From contig CM068829.1 of NCBI GenBank assembly GCA_028554795.2, forward strand, positions 131,837,325 to 131,901,324: a stretch of 64,000 bases of DNA, written 5' to 3'. Positions 24,346 through 32,907 of this stretch are shown here, piece after piece. Both the position numbers and the translations under genes were made by a program. Within the stretch, counting starts at the first letter, position 1; every line of letters starts with the position of its first letter. The notes beneath the pieces are model-generated. The model was not told the origin of the DNA and ran no database searches. It was given only the letters and a program-made list of their open reading frames with translations. Source of the DNA: Sinohyriopsis cumingii (Eukaryota > Mollusca > Bivalvia > Unionida > Unionidae).

Positions 24346-24521
24346 ATTTATCTCACATTATCTTGTGTGTGGCGAAAGTGGCTTTTTCCATATATATATA
24401 TATATGTTTTGTGCCACTTTCGCCAGTCATCAGATTAGTTATCTCACATTATCTTATGTGTGGCGAAAGTAGTACATTCCTAATAAATATATTGTTTGTG
24501 CCACTTTCGCCAGTCATCAGA
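24346..24521. repeat. Hairpins 2 and 3 mirror (right arm)
   Basis: Hairpin 3 mirror: stems 24370-24382 and 24413-24425 around the same (TA) run. Hairpin 2 mirror: 24461-24512 with the same two mismatches in the stem. They lie directly after the stop of the right-arm helicase gene (24522). Confidence 0.65.
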
Positions 24522-27500
24522 TTATTGATCTTCATATCTGCTGAACCATCTATTTATGATCCAAATGTGATATTTGTGCCATCTGGTATGATCATCGACA
24601 ATCTTGATATCATTACCACCAAAATAACCTTCCTCGGGGGTTAGCGTATTTTTCCACACATCGTTATTAATAAAATCTGATTCAGGCCAGCTAGGATAAT
24701 ATATCGTATAATCACCTCGATTAGCGTGATTAATGTCATTAGGTTTCATTTCCGCGGCGAATCCTTTATATATCGATTTGATTTTCTCGATGATATTTTT
24801 TGTGGTCAATTTTGTTGATCTTAATCTGTGTGATTCAGGGAATATTGTTGAGAAATGTCTGATAAAATTATTATACTTTTCCACGTGATCTGGATTGGCC
24901 ATCGCGGCCTCGATGTCTGATATAAGTTTACCTCGATGTACCGTTACAGATGTCACTGATAAATTGTCAGGAACAATGTCAGGCAACGAAAACATTTCAA
25001 GGACGTCGCGGATTATTGTTAATTTTTCTCGAGAAGCCAATTTATCTGATCTAAACGTTTCTGTGATATCTACGTTATTAAATTTATTCACGATTACCTG
25101 TTGCGCTCGTTTCATCTGAGTGGATATCTTGTGGAGGTATTCTATTTCATCTTCGCTTAGTTTGGAACAATCGCGCTGGAACAAATAGTTCATGTACTTT
25201 AATTTTTTCTCATACGGTTCTAGATTATCATTCGCTCGGTATCGATAATATTTCGGTAAATCATCATCGCTGGTATTATTGGCGTCATTGTTAGCAACAA
25301 TATCTTCATTGGTAACGTTATCTTCACTGGCGTCATTACTAGTAATAATATTTTCATCAGTAACATTATCCTCGTTGGTGATAATATTTTCATCAGCAGC
25401 ATTTTTTATTCTTGTCCCGATTGACGTCTTAAGGAACTCATCAACGACGGGATCGGCCTTAATCTCATCGCGTGTGGCTTTTTTCATATTTTTTTTTGTC
25501 ATCCATAGTTTGCATTCATCAGGTTCAGTTTGTACTATCTCGTATCCGCTGTTTCTCATTGTCTCTATTAGTCGCGGCGTAAAGTACATCTTGGAGTTAT
25601 TTTCTTCGATGATGTAGCTGATAAACGCGTACCCGAACGGCGTGGTTAGTTCTCCTGGAGCTGGCATTCTGAATGATTTTTCCTTCTCAGTGAGATTCTT
25701 CTCGTTGTTGATGATAGTTGTTATTATGTCGTCCCTGGTCGCATGTAGATTTTTATAGGCCTTAGATATTGATGAACAGTGAATCTCATCAACGCACCTA
25801 AATCTGTGAATGGCTTGTTTAGTCGCTTCGACTGATCCTAGTTCAGACGAGAACACGAATAATACCTTAAATCGATCATCGACGATACTGATACCAGCTT
25901 CTATGGTGTGGTTGAATATTACAACATCAACGTCATTGAATGCGTTACTTATGTCTGAGAAATCCTTTGCTCGTTCTGCCGCGTTGGTATCGGCGTGATA
26001 GTATTTGACGCGATATTTTAGATGTTGTAATTGTTTCGCGAGTTCCTCAACGGAGTACGACCCGTTCAGTTTGTTATGTGTAAAGATTACAGCTCGTTTC
26101 CCGCTTGATAAATGTCTCAGAAGATTAACATAATTATCTTTATGAGCGTTTTCCACGATGAATTTCTTACCGTGATCGGGTTTATATTTATTCATAACGA
26201 ATTTCATGTCAACGCGGTTTAGTTTATCGCGAAATAGAATCAAATCCTCGTTGTTCGCGTCGACATCGGCCACGATAACACGAGGAGCCATCGCGATTAG
26301 TCCGGCGAATTTATCGAATATATTTTTGTTACAACCTGAATAACATTGACGCATTATTCCGTGTAATTCATCAACAATAATCACGTCAGGAACTCCTTCT
26401 ACGCGTAACAAAGACTCCCACTGAACTATTACTTTTCTTGATTTGCCGAGGACAATATCGCCTGTGATGTCCCTGTAAGACTCAAATCCGTAAACTCAAA
26501 TCCGTAATCGGCCTTAACTTTCTCGGTAAAGGCGATTCGGTAGGATAAATACAGCACAGAATCATCTTCGTTTATCGATGATATTGCCGCACTAGATTTT
26601 CCCATACCACAGTACGATCCATCCATGTAATCGTCGTAGATGATTTTACATCCCGGTCCAGACTCGTGTAATGGTTTACTCGTGTAGCTGTAACTGGGTG
26701 TCTTATCGATAAATGTTCCAGGGTGAGTTTTTTTTCTGTATTTGGCCGACATCAAATATTAAACATATTCCGGATTTTTCTGGTCCTCCGGTAATGATTT
26801 AACTACATCATCAACGACGTTATTGGTTGCCCTCGCGAAGTACTCGCGTATCTGTTTATCGTAATTGTTTTGCATGATTATTTTTCCGTTACTACGAGGG
26901 CAGGTAACAACAAAGTTATCTGCGTGGACATATATCAAACAGTTGTCGCATTTATCTTCAGGATGATCATTAATCTCATTCCAACCATGACGTCGTTGGC
27001 ATATATTGCAATAGTGTCCTGGTCGTCGCTGGACTGTTAATCTGTTTCTCGACGACGCAGTGACGGTAATTAATTGATCTGGTTCTCCAGTTAACTCGAT
27101 CGATATTTTCTCGAGATCCTGCTGGGAGATCTCATTGGCATAATCACCAAGATCACTTTGAGGCGGTTTGATATATTCTATTTCGCGTGGTTGGATTAAC
27201 GTAGGACAACAAAGTAGATCTCGCGGCGTTGTAGTTTGTCCTGATATTAATCTTTTACAGACAGAATTAATTTTATTCGATTTTGTCCCGGCCAACTTGA
27301 TGCTGTGTAATCCTGCTTGTTTATCAAGCTTCCATGTTGAATTATCCTTACCGGCTTTGTCAATTAATTCTATCTGATCATCGAATGACACGGGTTCACA
27401 TTTACACAGTACATGATATCCATGTGTCGTTGTGAATAAAAATATTTTATCGCGGTCACAATTACACAACCGAGAAAAATAATCAATAATTTCTTCGTGA

Positions 27501-28036
27501 GAGAGTCTTTTCTTCTGAGTCTTTCGAGGTTCCCATGAAATATCTGTAACTGATGCGTTCTCGGTATTGTTTGAAGAACGAGTCGATGTCGAATACAGGA
27601 TATCTCAATCTGAATTTCGGTATAATTTCAGTAACGGATGATAGCCCTAAAAACTTATCCGCGACTGATTCAAAGTCTTCGTCGGACGGAAATATGTAAA
27701 AGTTTTTAAAGTGTTGTATAATCACACCAGACAGATGATATGTTGATTTACATTCAGATTGAAGCGCCTGAATTGCTTCTTCTTTAGTTTTTACTGAGAC
27801 AGATTCATCTAACGTTGAGACGGAGAAAATATTATAATAATCGCGCAACATGAAATAACTTCTTCTAGATAACACACGCGCGTCTTCGTTGGTAATGTTG
27901 TCGAATAGTGTGTCTAGCGTAAAAGTCGGGTCGTTCTCGAGACACAAATATTTTTCTTTTAAAGTTTTGTTTGTAATATATACTTCGGTTATATTACCCG
28001 CACCACAGAGTTCACTTAAGTAATTTTTTCTGTCAT
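24522..28036 (-). pseudogene. Primase-helicase, right arm, broken
   Basis: Inverted copy of 19621-23127. The C-terminal 629 codons (24522-26411), from just before the DELH box to the end, are open here, so this arm shows the helicase core and tail without interruption. The rest is broken: the shared 14-bp duplication near 26485-26512, an inserted base near 26760, the shared frame change near 27480-27505, and a lost A just after the start (about 28022). The zinc ribbon and both primase motifs remain visible (26890-27060, 27420, 27575-27600). Two of the breaks are identical to the left arm, which means they predate arm duplication or were spread by gene conversion. Confidence 0.85.
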
Positions 28037-28196
28037 TTATAATTAATATCTATATATCTAATTGATTGTTTTTTTAATCACCAATTAAATATATAAGATA
28101 TTAAATATAAGATGGTCAACAAATGAGCTTGGCTTCCTCAGGGGTCAACCAAAATATGCGGAAAAAACTGTAGAAGTATTTTTTGTGGTGACCACA

Positions 28197-28375
28197 TGAA
28201 AATCTACCGAAATAACGGCTCATGTGGACCTCGGAGTTGTATTAGCTGCTCTTGTGGAGTTCGTGGTAAAATTCTGTTGTGTATAGATTGGGCTGAACAA
28301 GATATCGATTAATTGTCGAATATAACACAAGGACAAATAAACCAATTCCAACCTTAGAGGAGTTCTTATCTTCGT
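28197..28375 (+). pseudogene. Small Cys-rich protein, broken right-arm copy
   Basis: Mirror of 19278-19460. It begins MKIYRNNGSCGPRSC but the second Cys pair is altered: a small deletion after the first Cys of CIDC (about 28289) shifts the frame and a stop follows at about 28310. The 3' part of the left-arm gene is still recognisable in another frame. Confidence 0.7.
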
Positions 28376-28689
28376 AAAAAAATAATTATTGAATTTAACA
28401 CACATGATTATGGTGATGGGGGAAGTCTCATATCCATTATAATATTATATATTTATGAAAGTTCCCCCATGTCGTGATGATTGTGAAATAATCCACGTGG
28501 AATGTCTTCTGATTATTCTGATGAAGATTTCCAAGATTAATGGTTGAATATGGAACAAGAACGACCATCGTTGGAGGAGTATTTATCATCGTGATTCAGG
28601 AGCTAATGATTGTGGAAAGTGGCATAATCAGTATTATTATAAGGATTAAGGAAGATTCTGCAGCGAGATGATGATCTTGGTAAGACAAA

Positions 28690-29125
28690 ATAATTGTTTT
28701 TTCCGCGCGGATGTTTCCCGCGTGTTGTTTTCGTATGTTGATGACTGTCGCAAGTGGCACAAACAGTATTATTATAAGGAATGTGCCACTTGCGACAACC
28801 TCAATGATGAGTGGGGCGAGGGCCAATCAATAACATAAACCCAGCATTATATTTATAATTTTGACAATTCTGTGATGATGATGAAAATAAGGTCATAATT
28901 ATTAATCTGATTTGATTGTTCCCGCATATTGTGAAATTATTTTGTTTCCTCGCGAATCGTTTCTCATACTGATGTTCCCGCATATTGTGAGATTATTTTG
29001 TTTCCGTGTGATTTGTTTCCCCTGCGCCAATTAAACGTTATTTTGTTTCCCGTCGGTCTTCTCGTGAATCTTTTTTCATGATGATGTTTCTGTGTGTAAA
29101 TATTACTTGTTCCCGCGCGGCTTAT
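28690..29125. promoter_or_regulatory. Repeated TTCCCGC motifs, right arm
   Basis: Mirror of the left-arm cluster with more copies because of the local duplication: TTTCCCGC or TTCCCGC at about 28715, 28919, 28976, 29048 (TTTCCCGT) and 29111, plus the related TTTCCTCGC. Several are followed by ATATTGTGAAATTATTTTGT. Confidence 0.4.
28746..28797. repeat. Hairpin 1 mirror (right arm)
   Basis: Same 16-bp stem and AT-rich loop as 18855-18906, stem perfect in both arms. The half-site unit is mirrored at 28610-28645. Confidence 0.75.
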
Positions 29126-29202
29126 TTCTCATTATTTTGTTCCTGCAATGATATTAAACTCATTTGTCTGAAAACAAGCCCGGGTCAAGGAACCACTAAC
29201 AA

Positions 29203-29484
29203 ATGCGCCGTGGAGAATATTGCGAAAAACATAATTATCTTAGAAAGAAAAACCCTCATGCTGGTCCACGAAGTTGTGTTGGATGTAACAACGGCGTTAG
29301 AGGATTATATCAGATTTGCAAAAATTGCGTTGGAGATCGATACAGAAGTTTGATGATATATTACAGAAAAAGAAAAAACATAAATCCAAAAATAGAAAAA
29401 CCACCATCAGAACTTGAATATTACTTGAAACATAGAACAAATTCCCAGGATTCAGATGAAGATTCCCAGGATTATTCTGAATAA
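29203..29484 (+). CDS. Small Cys-rich protein, 93 aa (right arm copy)
   Basis: Mirror of 18254-18535, intact, with a single residue change near the start (Glu for Asn). All Cys residues, the RYRSL segment and the acidic tail are kept. Preservation in both arms while the primase-helicase is broken in both may mean selection, or only that the gene is a small target. Confidence 0.7.
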   Translation: MRRGEYCEKHNYLRKKNPHAGPRSCVGCNNGVRGLYQICKNCVGDRYRSLMIYYRKRKNINPKIEKPPSELEYYLKHRTNSQDSDEDSQDYSE

Positions 29485-29487
29485 CAT

Positions 29488-29639
29488 AGCATCAGAGAGG
29501 GCCTTGTCTACAATTCTGTTTGGAACAAACAATAATCGTAGATGTGGTATTGACCTCTATGAAGGGTCACTATTTTTTTCTTCTTCTAAAAACAAGGGTG
29601 ACCATTCCCTAAAGTGGTCTGATCGCCCTCTCTGCTGCT
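29488..29639. repeat. Element A right terminal unit
   Basis: Inverted copy of 18100-18250. Its inner edge reads AGCATCAGAGAGGG (one change from AGCAGCAG), while the outer edge is intact. Confidence 0.85.
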
Positions 29640-29654
29640 TCATTTCATTCAATG

Positions 29655-30254
29655 GTATATAATTTCTAACTGGACTGTCGCCAAAGGGTACCTAAATTTA
29701 TTGGCGTTTTAGCGTAAACGGAAGCTGCCGATGTAAACAAGCAAACAGACCGCTCGCTGGTTTCGAGAATAGTCTATTTCAGTACAAACTGCGTTGTCTA
29801 TATCTGATATTTGCAATGTCTAGTTTTAATGTTTCTGAAACAATTTGAACAACAAATAAATAGGAAGAAATTTTGTTTACATGTTTTCAAAGAGACGCAA
29901 ATCCAAAATTTATGGAAGTTTTGAGATTTTCAAAGACGGTGCTCTACATCACATCCGTTGCTTGAAACAGATTGGACCAAACACACATGGCAACCGTGTT
30001 GCTAAAGAAGCTCCCGTTTGATTCAAAACGCCAAGCTGATAGCGTTTGGGACCTCCTCGCACAATCAGGTTAGACCTTTTAAATCAATGAATGAAATGAC
30101 AAACGTCTGGGCAATTTTTTATATATTTGGTGCCTTCTGTTTTAAAAATGTATAAAGGGGTACAAAGAAAACGAGATGGAGTGAGAATACTTTGTGATTT
30201 CTAACGTGTCGCCAGAAGGTCATTAACACTGTCAAATTATTCGCGTTTAAAACT
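29655..30254. repeat. Host tandem duplication, unit 1 and start of unit 2
   Basis: ATTTCTAAC...GTCGCC near 29661-29682 recurs at 30189-30213, a period of about 531 bp. The rest of unit 2 continues after the Polinton at 46226-46700 (shared TTGCAATGTCTAGTT, GATTC(G/A)AAACGCCAA, CAATCAGGTTAGA). The Polinton therefore inserted about 45 bp into the second unit of a pre-existing tandem duplication. Copies are well diverged, so the duplication is much older than the MITE insertions. Confidence 0.8.
29987..30068 (+). CDS. Possible first coding exon of a host gene
   Basis: ATG at 29987 in the context CACACATGG opens 27 codons (MATVLLKKLPFDSK...) and reaches CAG|GTTAGA, a plausible splice donor, at 30068/30069 in phase 1. 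The paralogous unit 2 keeps the ATG and the donor but has a short deletion and early stop, so this copy may be the working one. The protein is not recognised and no downstream exon was found in the window; the Polinton would lie in the first intron. Moderate evidence only. Confidence 0.4.
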
Positions 30255-30493
30255 AGCAGCAGGGAGGGCGAATCCTACAAATTTTAGATGGTTCCAAATC
30301 GTAAACTAAGGCCTTCATCGAAACGAAAAAAAAAATCATCCAATGATCGAGTCACAATAACTAACCGGGAGGGGAACCCCCGACGTTGTTAGCGCTGTGT
30401 TGACTCGATCATTGGGTAGTTGTTTTTTTCGTTTCGATGAAGGCCTTAGTTTACGCGACGAACCCAACTTGTTGTCGCACCCTCCCTGCTGCT
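30255..30493. repeat. Polinton left TIR, itself double-ended and fold-back
   Basis: Begins AGCAGCAGGGAGGGCG and ends ACCCTCCCTGCTGCT, its own inverse. Internally 30302-30352 pairs with 30402-30453 (GATGAAGGCCTTAGTTTAC and its inverse), enclosing a GGGAGGGGAACCCCC segment. So each TIR resembles a free-standing fold-back unit. Confidence 0.92.
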
Positions 30494-30498
30494 ATCAT

Positions 30499-31167
30499 TT
30501 ATCCAAAAATCGTATCAAGACCGACTCGGTATCTTGTTCTGGGATCATGCAAATTTATTGTTACAAATCCGTGCGGATTTGCTTGCGCTCGTGAAAAGAA
30601 ATTTTTAAACTTATTTATGTCCATATCACCGCTACACCAGGTCTGATGAATATTTGGTAACGTGTGTGTATCAACTCCGTTAAACACAGCAAGAATATTA
30701 CAATTATCTCTGATCACTTTTGGTATTTGTGTATATCGTTGAGTGACATAAATCACATCTGTGTTTTTGTGTCTGCCTCTGGAAAATATCCTAGCTGGAT
30801 ATGATTGTTTATCAAGCATTATATCATCGTACACGAATAAATTGTTAATAAACCCATCAATGGAATCTACAGACGGTGCTTCACTAATATCAGTGATAAA
30901 CTCGATAACATCATCGCCGTTTTCATTTAACGATTTTGCATTTTCATTAAAATCCTTTAGTACATCATAGCACCGCTGGTCATCTACAGACGGAGCTACC
31001 AAATACAATTTATCCCACCTGAACCATCTCATTATCAAATTAAGTAACAGTTGTGTTTTACCACTTCCAGATGGTCCTATAATAATCATACGGACAGAAT
31101 TTGGTAGCGCTGCATGATGCTTGACTGGTTCTTGTTTTCGTGTTGCAGAAAAATCAATTACATTCAT
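30499..31167 (-). CDS. A32/FtsK-type genome packaging ATPase
   Basis: Intact 222-codon frame from the ATG at 31167 (MNVIDFSATRK); the frame is open 25 codons further upstream but the TIR-proximal divergent neighbour starts at 31184, and Polinton ATPases are this short. Walker A GPSGSGKT lies at residues 31-38, Walker B LFVYDDIML near residue 115, and a VIYVTQR sensor-like strand follows. The family pumps DNA into preformed capsids of DJR-capsid viruses and Polintons. The only clearly intact large gene in this element. Stop is six bases inside the left TIR, so its 3' UTR is the TIR. Confidence 0.93.
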   Translation of the reverse strand: MNVIDFSATRKQEPVKHHAALPNSVRMIIIGPSGSGKTQLLLNLIMRWFRWDKLYLVAPSVDDQRCYDVLKDFNENAKSLNENGDDVIEFITDISEAPSVDSIDGFINNLFVYDDIMLDKQSYPARIFSRGRHKNTDVIYVTQRYTQIPKVIRDNCNILAVFNGVDTHTLPNIHQTWCSGDMDINKFKNFFSRAQANPHGFVTINLHDPRTRYRVGLDTIFG

Positions 31168-31183
31168 GGTATATACAAAGAAT

Positions 31184-31717
31184 ATGGATTTATATTGTGT
31201 GAAATGCAGGACACGTACCCCAACAGGTGATCTAACAACCATTGCAACAAAAATAACAGATCAGCGGTCACGGGTAAGTGTGAACGATGCGGTACAAAGA
31301 AATTTAAATTTATTCCCGCTGACAAGTCAGTGCAGTCGGGTTTAAAAAAAAAGACGAGGAGGTGATATTGCGGCAAAATTAGGAAAATTACCGGGAACTT
31401 CGTGGGCTAAATATCCAGGAGAAAAACATCTTCCAGGATATAATTACTGCGGCCCTGGAACCAGACTTGATATCAGACTTGACAGCCAAGACCAACCAAA
31501 ACCAGGTGAGTACCCAATAAACGCTATTGATAAAGCGTGTTATGCTCATGATTTAGCTTATCGAGTAAAGGATCTGCAGCATAGGCATATCGCAGATGTA
31601 AAATTAATTCACGCGCTAAATTCCAACAGTGATAAATCTTTCAAGGAAAGGTTAGCTAGTTGGTTAATAAAATCCGCGATGAAAGGTAAATTAGCGCTAG
31701 GTGCTGGTAATTTATAA
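31184..31717 (+). pseudogene. Zinc ribbon plus phospholipase A2-like protein, broken
   Basis: N-terminus MDLYCVKCRT with a second pair CERCGTKK about 30 residues on forms a zinc ribbon; then a PLA2-like domain with the Ca-loop type YCGPGT near 31450-31467 and the catalytic dyad region DKACYAHDLAY near 31530-31562. Such domains occur in parvovirus capsid proteins, where they breach endosomal membranes, and in Polinton and adenovirus-like relatives. Two frame changes split it: near 31255 in the ribbon and in the A-run at 31344-31353. Starts 16 bp from the divergent ATPase start, so a shared promoter is likely; the stop directly adjoins the integrase. Confidence 0.8.
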
Positions 31718-32700
31718 ATGGAATCGATTTTGTTATTCCCTAAGAGGATACTGGAAGGGTATCGCAGCGATTAGTAAACTCGCCGAAGCGGCGAAAGTCA
31801 CACGTGCTACTGCTAAAAAATGGTTATCCCGACAGGCAATATGGCAAATTTTTCTACCACCAGCTGAACAAATTCACTTTGCACATTTTGATGTTAGTGT
31901 TCCTAATGAAGTTCATCAAGCTGATATATTGTTTCTACCACATGATACCGTTAAAATCCAAAGACGTCAAATAACATACAAGTACGCGCTAACTGTAGTT
32001 GACGTTGCAAGTAGAAACAAAGAAGCAGAGCCGTTATCAACAAAGACAGCAACTGAAGTAGCTTCTGCGTTTAAACGAATTTATCAACGTGGACCCTTGC
32101 AATGGCCACAGCTGTTACAAGTTGATCCTGGTAAAGAATTTCAGGGCGCAGTATCATCGTTGATGAAACAACATAACGTCACCATCAGACGAGGGCATAC
32201 TGAGATTCATCGTGATCAGGCAATTGTTGAACGATTTAATCGAACACTTGCTGAGCGGTTATTTGGATATCAATATGCAAAGGAATTCATTCAAGACAAG
32301 AGATCTCGTGAATGGGTTGCAAGATTACCAAGCGTGATAACTGCATTAAATAATGAAATAACTCGAACAACCAACATGAAACCCATTAGCGCAGTCACAA
32401 AAAACATACCCGTACAACGACGTGATTTTTCAACAGAACCGGTGCTGGGCAATGACACTGTAAGATATTTATATCAACCCGGTGAACTTGAAGGCTGTAT
32501 AAAAAGAGCGACTGATCCTATTTGGAGCATCAAGACACAAGATCTCTAACATAACAAGATCCTCGGGTAGACCCGCAATCTACAGTCTGGATTCAACTGC
32601 TCCTCAGCGCGGATTTACACGTGAGCAATTACAAGTAATTCCCAAAGACACACAATTACCACCCAGATCACTTAACTTGCACCTCTACGTCGATTACATT
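31701..32700 (+). pseudogene. Retroviral-type (RVE) integrase of Polinton type, broken near the C-terminus
   Basis: A 282-codon open frame (31701-32549). Order: helical N-terminal region (GYWKGIAAISKLAEAAKV), linker FDVSVPNEVHQAD, RNase H-like core with D75 (HQADILF), D142 (LLQVDPGKEF) and E177 (AIVERFNRTL); D142 and E177 are 35 apart as in retroviral integrases. The C-terminal SH3/chromo-like tail continues in another frame from about 32540 to 32700 (YSLDSTAPQRGF). No ATG is in the main frame before the domain, so the 5' end is also damaged. It would insert the element and create the short target duplication. Confidence 0.93.
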
Positions 32701-32907
32701 CAAGACAGGTCCGCATCACATTTTCTCGTGTATTACCGTGGATGTTATCTTTTCTGTATACGGTAAACTGTCTTGGGTGTTTATTCGAATACTGCCATAA
32801 CATTACACAATTACAGCTCGCACAGTGATTATTCTGATGTTGTTTCAGCGTGTTGATAAATTCAACGTCGAGATCAAAATCGCGTTTATTTTTTTTTTTT
32901 TGTGGCT
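32701..32907. other. Convergent intergenic region
   Basis: Lies between the 3' ends of integrase (+) and polymerase-helicase (-). Contains an A/T run at 32889-32899 and no gene. Probable shared 3' processing region. Confidence 0.4.

Larger units (their letters stand above)
18100..29639. mobile_element. Element A: 11.5-kb palindromic insertion with primase-helicase, flanked by TCATT
   Basis: Left end AGCAGCAGAGAGGGCG at 18100; right end is its exact inverse at 29624-29639. TCATT precedes the left end (18095-18099) and follows the right end (29640-29644), a 5-bp target duplication of the kind made by retroviral-type integrases. Inside are two inverted arms (18100-23349 and 24298-29639) and a 948-bp unique spacer. 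Contents: primase-helicase genes, small Cys-rich genes, candidate origins and a coiled-coil gene. There is no integrase, capsid, protease or packaging ATPase. The end sequence matches that of the neighbouring Polinton, which suggests shared mobilisation. I do not recognise it as a named element. All larger genes are broken, so this copy is dead. Confidence 0.88.
24298..29639. repeat. Element A right arm
   Basis: Inverted partner of 18100-23349, 92 bp longer mainly because a roughly 55-bp segment containing TTCCCGCATATTGTGA is present twice (28919-28995). Private damage includes a lost A near the primase start (about 28022), an inserted base near 26760 and a frameshift in the second Cys-rich gene. 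Confidence 0.92.

Noticed and set aside
19621..28036. Integrated herpesvirus
   Set aside because: Only the OBP-type helicase and primase domains recall herpesviruses. No capsid, terminase, glycoprotein or polymerase of that group is present in the element.
18100..29639. Assembly artefact (one haplotype joined to its inverse)
   Set aside because: The arms differ by substitutions, indels and distinct stops; both outer ends are flanked by TCATT; the spacer is unique. Long reads would settle it.
30255..30493. Independent MITE next to the Polinton
   Set aside because: The same unit is inverted at 45987-46225 and the Polinton genes lie exactly between, so it is the TIR, though its design resembles a MITE.
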